Shown: piece by piece, positions 1 through 5,937 of the stretch | Numbering within the stretch: the first letter of the stretch is position 1 | How the letters are laid out: each line of letters begins with the position of its first letter | Origin: Acidimicrobium sp. UBA3029 | GTDB lineage: Bacteria; Actinomycetota; Acidimicrobiia; Acidimicrobiales; Ilumatobacteraceae | Assembly (NCBI GenBank): GCA_002367695.1 | Contig: DFDK01000070.1 | Location: 7,108 to 15,047, forward strand | Direction: 5' to 3' | DNA length: 7,940 nt | The notes under the pieces: model-generated | The model's input: only the letters and a program-made list of their open reading frames with translations | What the model was told of the DNA's origin: nothing | Database searches by the model: none | Made by a program: the position numbers and the translations under genes

Positions 1-2
1 AG

Positions 3-76
3 TGGGCGCGACGGGACTCGAACCCGGGACCCCTACCATGTCGAGGTAGTGCTCTAACCAACTGAGCTACGCGCCC
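3..76 (-). tRNA. tRNA-Val (anticodon GAC), with unusual C33
   Basis: The minus strand folds into a full cloverleaf. The acceptor stem GGGCGCG pairs with CGCGCCC. The D arm is GCTC/GAGC with loop AGTTGGTTA, the anticodon stem is CTACC/GGTAG, and the T loop is TTCGAGT. The anticodon loop reads TCGACAT, which puts GAC (plus-strand positions 40-42) at 34-36, so the tRNA reads valine GUC/GUU codons. The body closely resembles the E. coli GAC valine tRNA as I recall it, which has TTGACAT in the loop. Two oddities: position 33 is C (plus-strand g at 43) where U is nearly universal, and T-stem pair 49-65 is a C-U mismatch. The discriminator is A. CCA is not encoded (the next bases are CT), so CCA must be added after transcription. 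It lies 25 nt after the hemW stop and is probably co-transcribed or driven by a weak promoter in the end of hemW. Identity is secure; normal function is slightly less so. Confidence 0.93.
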
Positions 77-101
77 TTACTTGCGTAAAAGCATACCCGT
101 T

Positions 102-1190
102 TTAGGCGACGACCCGCAATCGCAAACTCACTTCATTAGCCATTAGACGGCCAGCACGAGTAAGCACAATCCTGTCACCCACTTGCGTAATTAAGTCGCT
201 CATGATTTCTCGATCTTGCTCAGCGAGTGCATTGATTGGCACGCCATCGCGCACTCGTACAAGCAACTGCAATGCTTCAAGTTTGCGTGTCTCGCTGTCG
301 AGCATTTCGCTTGACGATTCGGGAATCTCACCTGCATTCACCATCTCGATATAACGGTCTGGTGTGCGCACATTCCACCATCGACGACCGTTTTTGTGGG
401 CGTGCGCAGCACAACCAAAACCGTCATAGTTGCCTTGCAGCCAATACAGATAGTTGTGCTTGCATTCGTGGCCAGATTTTGCCCAGTTGGAGATCTCATA
501 GTTTGTCAGTCCATTATTTGCGAACAACTCATCGACAATCTCATACTTGTCTGCTTGGTCATCGTTGTCGGGGTGTCTCCCTGGTTGAGTGGCAAGAGGT
601 GTATTGGCTTCAACGGTGAGACCGTATGCCGAGACATGCGGTGGATCTAGCGCAACAACATCTGACACTGTGGTGCGCCAGTCGGCAATTGACTCACCTG
701 CTGCACCATAAATGATGTCGAGATTGAACGTTGTGAACCCGGCTTCACGCACATATGCAACCGATCGGCGAACGTTTTCTGGATCGTGAGTACGACCCAA
801 CGCAGTCAATACATGTGGCACGGTCGACTGCACACCAATCGAAATTCGATTCACTCCGCCATCTCGATACGTGCGCATCATTTCGAGAGTGATGTTGTCG
901 GGGTTGCACTCGACAGTCACTTCGGCATTTGTTGCCAGTGGAATATCTCGTATCACCGCAACCAGTTCTTCTGCCGGCACCATGCTTGGTGTACCGCCAC
1001 CCACGAACACACTCGTTGCGGGAAGCATTCCTTGAGCCACAACCATGTTGATATGAATGCGCATTGCGCGCAAGTAATCACCTGTCAAATGATGACGGTC
1101 AGTAAATGTTGCAAACGCGCAATAGTCACATCTCTTTGAGCAAAACGGAATGTGCAGGTAAACACCGTGGGACGAGGCATCAAGTTGCAT
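102..1190 (-). CDS. hemW: HemW, radical SAM haem chaperone (coproporphyrinogen oxidase-like family)
   Basis: This 362-residue protein belongs to the HemW/HemN radical SAM family. The [4Fe-4S] motif CX3CX2C is at C17, C21 and C24, right after the family's YLHIPFC start. Later blocks are VFVGGGTPS (61-69), VECNPDN (93-99), NRISIGVQS (114-122), NLDIIYG (156-162) and YEISNWAKSGHECKHNYLYW (231-250), the last with the HNxxYW stretch typical of HemW. Family members bind haem and are thought to deliver it to respiratory proteins; most lack real coproporphyrinogen dehydrogenase activity. The length is slightly short of the usual 375-400 residues. I chose the ATG at 1190 because it leaves nine residues before the conserved VYLHIP and overlaps the upstream bldD-like gene by only 11 nt; an in-frame ATG at 1238 would add 16 residues unlike the family. 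No clear Shine-Dalgarno precedes it, so translational coupling is likely. The gene usually follows lepA; here it is last in the operon. The HemW rather than HemN assignment rests on the HNxxYW region and the lepA/hrcA context. Confidence 0.92.
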   Translation of the reverse strand: MQLDASSHGVYLHIPFCSKRCDYCAFATFTDRHHLTGDYLRAMRIHINMVVAQGMLPATSVFVGGGTPSMVPAEELVAVIRDIPLATNAEVTVECNPDNITLEMMRTYRDGGVNRISIGVQSTVPHVLTALGRTHDPENVRRSVAYVREAGFTTFNLDIIYGAAGESIADWRTTVSDVVALDPPHVSAYGLTVEANTPLATQPGRHPDNDDQADKYEIVDELFANNGLTNYEISNWAKSGHECKHNYLYWLQGNYDGFGCAAHAHKNGRRWWNVRTPDRYIEMVNAGEIPESSSEMLDSETRKLEALQLLVRVRDGVPINALAEQDREIMSDLITQVGDRIVLTRAGRLMANEVSLRLRVVA

Positions 1191-1704
1191 TAGGCGGCAC
1201 AAACAGTAAGTCGAGTTCGGCCAGTTTGGTGCCCACATCGTCGATACTCACATCGAGCATCACAGCAATTGCCCGTGTGTCGTTGGCGCGAACTGTAATA
1301 ACTTTGCCGTTGAAGTCTTGCCGCTGAACCTGGATCATTCGCAACAGACGCTCAAGCATCTTGAATTGATCACCTTCACGCGCAGACAATTTGGCAACAT
1401 CGATGCGTAATTTCTTTGGCGCAGTAGTGCCTGGCTGAGCCGAATCTTCGCGCTGCTTGTCGCGAGGCAATAACTGATCAACCGTCACTCCATAAAAGCG
1501 CGCCAGGCGCTCGAGCCGCAACACACTTATAACGCGCTCCCCACGCTCATATGCACCCATAACCGACGCCTTGAATTCCTGCAGAGTTGACATCTCTACT
1601 TCGTTGAGCGACAAATTCTTTTGTTGACGAATACTGCGCAATCGCTCGCCCACCATGCGTGCATACGACTGCTCATCAAGTGGGTCGTTTACTGGCGTAT
1701 TCAC
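1180..1704 (-). CDS. bldD: BldD-like XRE-family regulator with cyclic-di-GMP signature
   Basis: A 174-residue transcription factor resembling Streptomyces BldD along its length. Residues about 14-80 form an XRE helix-turn-helix with the BldD-like runs LRSIRQQKNLSLNEVE, GAYERGERV and LARFYGVTVDQLLP. A charged linker (81-97) leads to a C-terminal domain with IQVQRQDFNGKVITVR. In BldD this domain binds a cyclic-di-GMP tetramer through RXD-X8-RXXD. Here R128-Q-D130, eight residues, then R139-A-N-D142 keep that spacing and the charged residues, although BldD itself has RGD and RQDD. The likely role is a DNA-binding repressor whose dimerisation responds to cyclic-di-GMP; this is inferred from the family. 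The start is GTG at 1702-1704, sharing GTGA with the rsmE stop and preceded by AAGGGG six bases away. The 3' end overlaps hemW by 11 nt. In Streptomyces bldD is not in this cluster, so this may be a paralogue and not the true orthologue; the gene name is tentative. Confidence 0.85.
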   Translation of the reverse strand: MNTPVNDPLDEQSYARMVGERLRSIRQQKNLSLNEVEMSTLQEFKASVMGAYERGERVISVLRLERLARFYGVTVDQLLPRDKQREDSAQPGTTAPKKLRIDVAKLSAREGDQFKMLERLLRMIQVQRQDFNGKVITVRANDTRAIAVMLDVSIDDVGTKLAELDLLFVPPNAT

Positions 1705-2390
1705 ATCTCACCCCTTCGATATCGAGTCATCAACGCTCCTGCAACTATTGCAGCAGTTTCAGCCCTCAGCACGGATTCTCCGAGAGAAACGCGACTGACC
1801 GAATTGCCTAGTTCATCAGGGGCAAATCCACCTTCTGGGCCAACGACAATCGTGCGATGCACAGCCGATACCTCGACTCCGCCTGGTTCTGCAAATGCAA
1901 CCTCATGACGTGAAGCCAAATCTGCGAGTTGAGTAACCGGATGCACTACGGGTAGCCAGACCCTTCGACTTTGCATCGAAGCCTCGTTTGCTACTCGTTG
2001 CAATCTGCCTGTTTGCTTTGCAGCTTTAGCGGAATCCCAGCGAACAACAGAACGAACTGTTGGTGCAAGCGGAATGATTTCATCTATTCCAAGTTCAGTG
2101 AGCTTTTGCACAATAAGTTCTGGCTTTTCACCCTTGACAGGAGCAAATGCAATACACAACGACCACTTTGGTGGCTCAATTACAAACAACTCACTTGTCG
2201 CACAAACATCACCGTCTTTGGTGATTGTTGCCGTTATCCACGCACCGACACCATTGCTTACCGTAATTTGATCAGTCGCTTTGACCCTGAGCACCTTGAG
2301 CAGATGATGCTGATCGTCGGTGCTTATGTTTGGTGTTTCTAGCGATTGAACAAAAACGTGAGCAGCACTTCGACGCAGTGTTTCGATCAC
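1701..2390 (-). CDS. rsmE: 16S rRNA (uracil1498-N3)-methyltransferase RsmE
   Basis: This 229-residue SPOUT-class methyltransferase uses S-adenosylmethionine to methylate N3 of U1498 in helix 44 of 16S rRNA, at the decoding region of the 30S subunit. The N-terminal PUA-like domain shows the family's HHLLKVLRV at 28-36. The catalytic trefoil-knot domain carries KGEKPELIVQKLTELG (86-101), NEASMQSRR (125-133), VVGPEGGFAPDEL (182-194) and LGESVLRAETAAI (203-215); the last two form the SAM-binding knot. The length is close to the usual 240-250. The start is GTG at 2388-2390, whose GTGA overlaps the dnaJ stop; no strong Shine-Dalgarno precedes it, so translation probably depends on ribosomes finishing dnaJ. 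The stop overlaps the next gene by the same GTGA arrangement. An rsmE gene downstream of dnaJ is common in Gram-positive bacteria, where prmA often lies between them; prmA is missing here. Confidence 0.95.
   Translation of the reverse strand: MIETLRRSAAHVFVQSLETPNISTDDQHHLLKVLRVKATDQITVSNGVGAWITATITKDGDVCATSELFVIEPPKWSLCIAFAPVKGEKPELIVQKLTELGIDEIIPLAPTVRSVVRWDSAKAAKQTGRLQRVANEASMQSRRVWLPVVHPVTQLADLASRHEVAFAEPGGVEVSAVHRTIVVGPEGGFAPDELGNSVSRVSLGESVLRAETAAIVAGALMTRYRRGEM
1711..1716 (-). promoter_or_regulatory. Shine-Dalgarno site for the bldD-like gene
   Basis: The minus strand reads AAGGGG six bases before the GTG at 1702-1704. It supports that GTG as the start and lies inside the last codons of rsmE, as expected for translational coupling. 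Confidence 0.6.
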
Positions 2391-3535
2391 AAAAATGCTG
2401 ACTTGATCTTGGCTTTCAATTTGGAAGCCGTCTGTGTCACATGCTCACCGCGGGCCTCGGCATACCGAGTCAGCAGATCGCGCTCTGCATCACTGAGTTT
2501 GGTTGGCACTGCAATCACAATTTGTGCCCTTAAATTTCCTCGCCCCTTATTGCGGCTTCCCTGATTGAGATGTGGCACGCCTCGACTCTTGAGCAGAAAC
2601 TCGCGCCCCTGCTGCACGCCAGGTGGAATTATCAGGTCTTCATCACCATCAAGCGTGCCCAGCACCAAGTGAGTTCCAAGTGCGGCCTGCGCAATTGAGA
2701 TAATGACGTCAGTGACAAGATCGTCTTCTTCTCGGCGATATGTCTCGTGTTCAGCAACGCGCACATGCACATACAAATCCCCTGCACCACCACCACGAAT
2801 GCCAACGGCACCACGACCACTTACGCGCAGCGTTTGTCCCGTATTGATACCGGCAGGCACTTCAACTGTGTGTTCTACATCTGTAATGATTCGACCATCA
2901 CCTCTGCACGGGGCACATGGTGCATCAATAATTTGACCCATTCCATTGCATCGACCGCACGGCGCTGCGGTCACCATTTGGCCAAGCATGCTTTGACGCA
3001 CTCGACGCACCTGACCTGCGCCACCGCACTCCGCGCAAGTCTTGGCTGATGTTCCTTTTTTGGCTCCGCTACCGGCACATTCATCACAGCGAATAGCAGA
3101 GCGCATCTTTACTTCTGTGCTGCAACCAAAGACAGCTTCTTCAAACGAAACATCTGCGACAACTTCTACATCTTGACCACGAGGTGGGCCCGATTGTTGT
3201 CGTTGACCACCACCGCCACCGAATGGTGAACCGCCACCAAAGAATGCTTCAAAGATGTCACCAAATCCGCCAGCGCTTCCGCCACCAAATGGATCGCCGG
3301 CATTGCCGCGACCGCCAACTCCCGCCTCGCCAAATTGGTCGTAGCGCGCACGCTTGTCCGAGTCAGAAAGTACTTCGTATGCGTGAGACACTTCTTTGAA
3401 TTTGGATTCGGCTTCCGCGTTTCCGGGGTTTGCATCTGGGTGCAACTCTCGAGCACGTTTGCGATATGCGCGCTTAATTTCATCGGCATCAGCACCACGA
3501 GAAACGCCGAGCAGTTCATAAAAATCTGTAGACAT
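2387..3535 (-). CDS. dnaJ: Chaperone DnaJ (Hsp40, full type I)
   Basis: A complete 382-residue type I Hsp40 that hands unfolded substrates to DnaK and stimulates its ATPase. The J domain spans 1-70 with the essential HPD at 32-34. The Gly/Phe-rich linker runs from about 72 to 118. The zinc-binding region has four intact CxxCxGxG repeats: CDECAGSG (150-157), CAECGGAG (167-174), CGRCNGMG (193-200) and CAPCRGDG (207-214). The two C-terminal substrate-binding beta domains follow, with GVPHL at 319-323. The ATG at 3533-3535 is preceded by GAGGG nine bases upstream, inside the end of hrcA, and begins five bases past the hrcA stop. Actinobacteria commonly have two dnaJ genes, one in a dnaK-grpE-dnaJ-hspR operon and a second (dnaJ2) after hrcA; the lack of dnaK and grpE here suggests the second. 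The gene ends in a 4-nt overlap with rsmE. Confidence 0.97.
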   Translation of the reverse strand: MSTDFYELLGVSRGADADEIKRAYRKRARELHPDANPGNAEAESKFKEVSHAYEVLSDSDKRARYDQFGEAGVGGRGNAGDPFGGGSAGGFGDIFEAFFGGGSPFGGGGGQRQQSGPPRGQDVEVVADVSFEEAVFGCSTEVKMRSAIRCDECAGSGAKKGTSAKTCAECGGAGQVRRVRQSMLGQMVTAAPCGRCNGMGQIIDAPCAPCRGDGRIITDVEHTVEVPAGINTGQTLRVSGRGAVGIRGGGAGDLYVHVRVAEHETYRREEDDLVTDVIISIAQAALGTHLVLGTLDGDEDLIIPPGVQQGREFLLKSRGVPHLNQGSRNKGRGNLRAQIVIAVPTKLSDAERDLLTRYAEARGEHVTQTASKLKAKIKSAFL

Positions 3536-3540
3536 AAAGA

Positions 3541-4539
3541 TCAGCCCTCAGTAAGCCTTCGTCCAAGACGTTCACCAACAATGCCAACAGCGGCAAGCGC
3601 CTGCGGATAATTCATTCGCGTTGGCCCCAGCACTCCTACCGTGCCAAGCGTGGCACCGTCGACCACTACCGGCGAGAGCACCAACGAGCATGTAGCAAGG
3701 GGTTCGATGCCGTGTTCGGCTCCGATTGCAACCGACAAACCCCTGTTCAGCATGTCGCGCACAAGAGACACAACAACATATTGCTGTTCCAGTGTGTGCA
3801 GCACCGAGCGCACGATCTCTACAGCATCAAAGGCTTGTGCCATCGCAGATGCTCCACCGACAAACACTGACTCATCGACCCGTCGACCATTCATCGCGCG
3901 CACCACTTGTGCTGCAAGTGCATCAGCAATCACATCCCCCGATGTCATCAGCGGCAGTGACGCACCAAGCGCTTTTCCAATCATGATCCGACTGAGCGAT
4001 TGCGATGCATCAGCCGTCTGATCATCGGTGATGGACGCATTAAGTTCAATCGGTTCGCTTTCAACAACACCGTTTGACAACACAACGACAACCATCGCCA
4101 TGTGGGCACTCAGTCCAACGAGTTGAACAGAACGAACAACCGCGACTTCAGCTTTCGGCCCCATCACAACCGCTGCATAGTTCGTCATTTCGGCAAGCAG
4201 AGTGCTGGTGCGCTGTAATGTCTCTTCCAAACGTCCATGCGCGGTATCAAAAAACTGACCAATGCGATCCTGAGCCGCAAGTTCGAGAGTGCCCGAGGGT
4301 GTGAGGTTGTCAACAAAAAATCGATACCCCTTATCGGTGGGAATGCGCCCTGCCGATGTGTGTGGTTGAGCCAAATATCCCTCTTGTTCAAGGAAACTCA
4401 TGTCGTTGCGCACCGTGGCCGACGAAACGTGCACGCCAGAAGTGTTGGCGATATGTGACGACCCAACAGGCTGTGCCGTCGAGATGTACTCCTCCACTAC
4501 AGCGCGGAGAATGGCTGTTTTGCGGTCATCGAGCATCAT
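3541..4539 (-). CDS. hrcA: Heat-inducible transcription repressor HrcA
   Basis: A 332-residue repressor that, in characterised bacteria, binds CIRCE operators before groE and dnaK-type operons and is kept active by GroEL; heat titrates GroEL away and derepresses the genes. The N-terminal winged helix (about 2-75) carries the family runs AVVEEYISTAQPVGS, SSATVRNDMSFLEQEGYL and PHTSAGRIPTDKGYRFFVD (59-77). The rest is the GAF-like and dimerisation region, ending GVLGPTRMNYPQALAAVGIV near the C terminus. The length matches the usual 335-345. Two ATG codons stand in tandem at 4537-4539 and 4534-4536; I take the first, but either could be used since no good Shine-Dalgarno is visible. A 39-nt gap separates it from phr, and dnaJ begins five bases after its stop. 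No CIRCE sequence is visible upstream, so autoregulation at this spot is not supported. Confidence 0.96.
   Translation of the reverse strand: MMLDDRKTAILRAVVEEYISTAQPVGSSHIANTSGVHVSSATVRNDMSFLEQEGYLAQPHTSAGRIPTDKGYRFFVDNLTPSGTLELAAQDRIGQFFDTAHGRLEETLQRTSTLLAEMTNYAAVVMGPKAEVAVVRSVQLVGLSAHMAMVVVVLSNGVVESEPIELNASITDDQTADASQSLSRIMIGKALGASLPLMTSGDVIADALAAQVVRAMNGRRVDESVFVGGASAMAQAFDAVEIVRSVLHTLEQQYVVVSLVRDMLNRGLSVAIGAEHGIEPLATCSLVLSPVVVDGATLGTVGVLGPTRMNYPQALAAVGIVGERLGRRLTEG
3545..3549 (-). promoter_or_regulatory. Shine-Dalgarno site for dnaJ
   Basis: The minus strand reads GAGGG, nine bases before the dnaJ ATG and inside the last codons of hrcA. It fits the ATG at 3533-3535. Confidence 0.5.
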
Positions 4540-4578
4540 TACAAGGATACCGAGACCAAACGCACCAATTGATGTGCC

Positions 4579-5937
4579 TCATTCCTTACCGGAGACCGCC
4601 TTGTAGCGATCGAGGGAAATAAGGCGCTCCACCGCATGGTCCACAATCGGCTCAATGTAGGGATTAAGCATTCCCAAACTCCACGGTGAATGCACATCCC
4701 CGTTCTCGAGCTCGCGCAGTTCAGGGATCCAATTGCGTACATATAAACCCTGCGGATCAAAACGTTCGCCCTGCGAAATGGGGTTAAAAATCCGAAAGTA
4801 TGGCGATGCGTCCGTCCCGGTACCTGCTGTCCATTGCCAGCCGTGATTATTGGAAGCGATGTCGCCGTCGACAAGATGACGCATAAAAAACTTGGCGCCC
4901 CATTGCCATGGCAGATGTAAATCTTTAACCAAGAAACTCGCAACGATCATTCGCACACGGTTGTGCATCCAACCCGTTGCCAACATCTGTCGCATTCCTG
5001 CGTCAACGATTGGAAAACCGGTCTCGCCTTTGCACCATGCATCAAATCGCTTCACTGCATCAGCACCAGTGTCTTGCGTCATTTTATTCATCTTCGATTG
5101 CAAGTTTTCCCAAACGGTTCGGGGCTGATGAAAAAGTACATCTGCATAAAACTCACGCCAGCACAGTTCACTTCGAAAAACAGCATGCGATTTCGAATCG
5201 TCAAGCTCTGCAAGTAACGATCGCGGGTGCACGATTCCAAATCGTAAATACGGCGACAACTGACTAGTGCCATTGACATCTGGATTATTGCGCGTCTCGG
5301 CATAACTATTCAGTGCGCTATCACGAAAAGTTTCCCACACCTTCCACGCTGCGAGTTCCCCCGCAGGTGGCAGTACGGCACCGCACTCAGGTTCTGCTGG
5401 CAAATCTTCGGATGCGACAGTTGGTGCGCCCTGCCAAACAACTTTGGGCTGTGGCAACGGAGCCGACCAACCCTGTGACAACCAAATCTTGGAGAACGGA
5501 GTGAAAACCGCATACGGGGTGTTATCTGCCTTGCGCACCACACCAGGGTTGACTGCATACGCAGAGCCGATGCTGCGCAACTCTGCACCAACTGTGCGCA
5601 ATGCCGCGTCAACCTGTGCGTCTCGAGACTGTCCGTACGGTGCAAAATCTTTTGCCGCAAACACTGCGGTCGCACCTACTTCTTGCGCAACTGCAGGCAC
5701 TACATCAATTGGATCACCAGTGCGAACGACCAGTGCACCGCCCATTGAATTGTTCAACTCATGCAAATTTCGCAACAGAAACGCCAAGCGCGGTGCTCCG
5801 GAGCGCTCGAAAAACCGTGGGTCAATGACAAATAGCGGTGTCACTCTCCCAGTACTCGCAGCAGCGACTAAAGCCTCATTATCGGCTAGACGTAAGTCTC
5901 GCCTAAACCACATCACGGAATTATTTTTTGTCGACAC
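4579..5937 (-). CDS. phr: Deoxyribodipyrimidine photolyase (class I CPD photolyase-like)
   Basis: A cytosolic flavoprotein, 452 residues from the chosen start, that uses blue or near-UV light to split cyclobutane pyrimidine dimers. The N-terminal antenna domain begins VMWFRRDLRLADNEAL and includes DFAPYGQSRDAQVD. The FAD domain has TSQLSPYLRFGIVHP, SELCWREFYADV (holding the Glu and Trp that contact the dimer in E. coli), GFPIVDAGMRQM, TGWMHNRVRMIVASFLVKD and ASNNHGWQWTAGTGTDASP; the Asn expected near flavin N5 lies in NNHGW. The antenna pigment cannot be told from sequence. The inner and middle tryptophans of the electron-transfer triad align with WQW and PWQWG, but no Trp stands where the outer one (E. 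coli W306) should be. The start is GTG at 5935-5937, five bases after GGAG. A GTG at 5958 would add seven residues and is also possible. It overlaps the MFS gene by 17 nt. A cryptochrome-like role is less likely but open. Confidence 0.92.
   Translation of the reverse strand: MSTKNNSVMWFRRDLRLADNEALVAAASTGRVTPLFVIDPRFFERSGAPRLAFLLRNLHELNNSMGGALVVRTGDPIDVVPAVAQEVGATAVFAAKDFAPYGQSRDAQVDAALRTVGAELRSIGSAYAVNPGVVRKADNTPYAVFTPFSKIWLSQGWSAPLPQPKVVWQGAPTVASEDLPAEPECGAVLPPAGELAAWKVWETFRDSALNSYAETRNNPDVNGTSQLSPYLRFGIVHPRSLLAELDDSKSHAVFRSELCWREFYADVLFHQPRTVWENLQSKMNKMTQDTGADAVKRFDAWCKGETGFPIVDAGMRQMLATGWMHNRVRMIVASFLVKDLHLPWQWGAKFFMRHLVDGDIASNNHGWQWTAGTGTDASPYFRIFNPISQGERFDPQGLYVRNWIPELRELENGDVHSPWSLGMLNPYIEPIVDHAVERLISLDRYKAVSGKE

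Noticed and set aside
77..88. Palindrome ttacttgcgtaa beside the tRNA as a BldD box or terminator
   Set aside because: A BldD box needs five bases between TnAC and GTnA, and this has four. The stem is only four A/T-rich pairs with no T run. The related acttgcgtaa at 181-190 looks like a chance 10-base repeat.
90..119. Possible tRNA promoter on the minus strand, TTGCGG and TATGCT with 18-base spacing
   Set aside because: Only three and four of six bases match the consensus boxes, and it lies partly inside hemW. Too weak to list as a feature.
1191..1238. Longer hemW start at the ATG at 1238
   Set aside because: It adds 16 residues with no family likeness before the conserved VYLHIPFC start and would deepen the overlap with the bldD-like gene to 59 nt.
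4562..4577. Inverted repeat GCAC-N8-GTGC around CAATTG in the phr-hrcA gap, as a possible CIRCE remnant
   Set aside because: CIRCE has GCAC and GTGC 13 bases apart with conserved TC/GA between; spacing and flanks differ here, and a four-base dyad is easily due to chance.
4549..4598. Near-repeat taccgagacc / taccggagacc flanking the phr stop, as a paired operator
   Set aside because: Two ten- to eleven-base copies differing by an inserted base, one of them coding; chance is a sufficient explanation.
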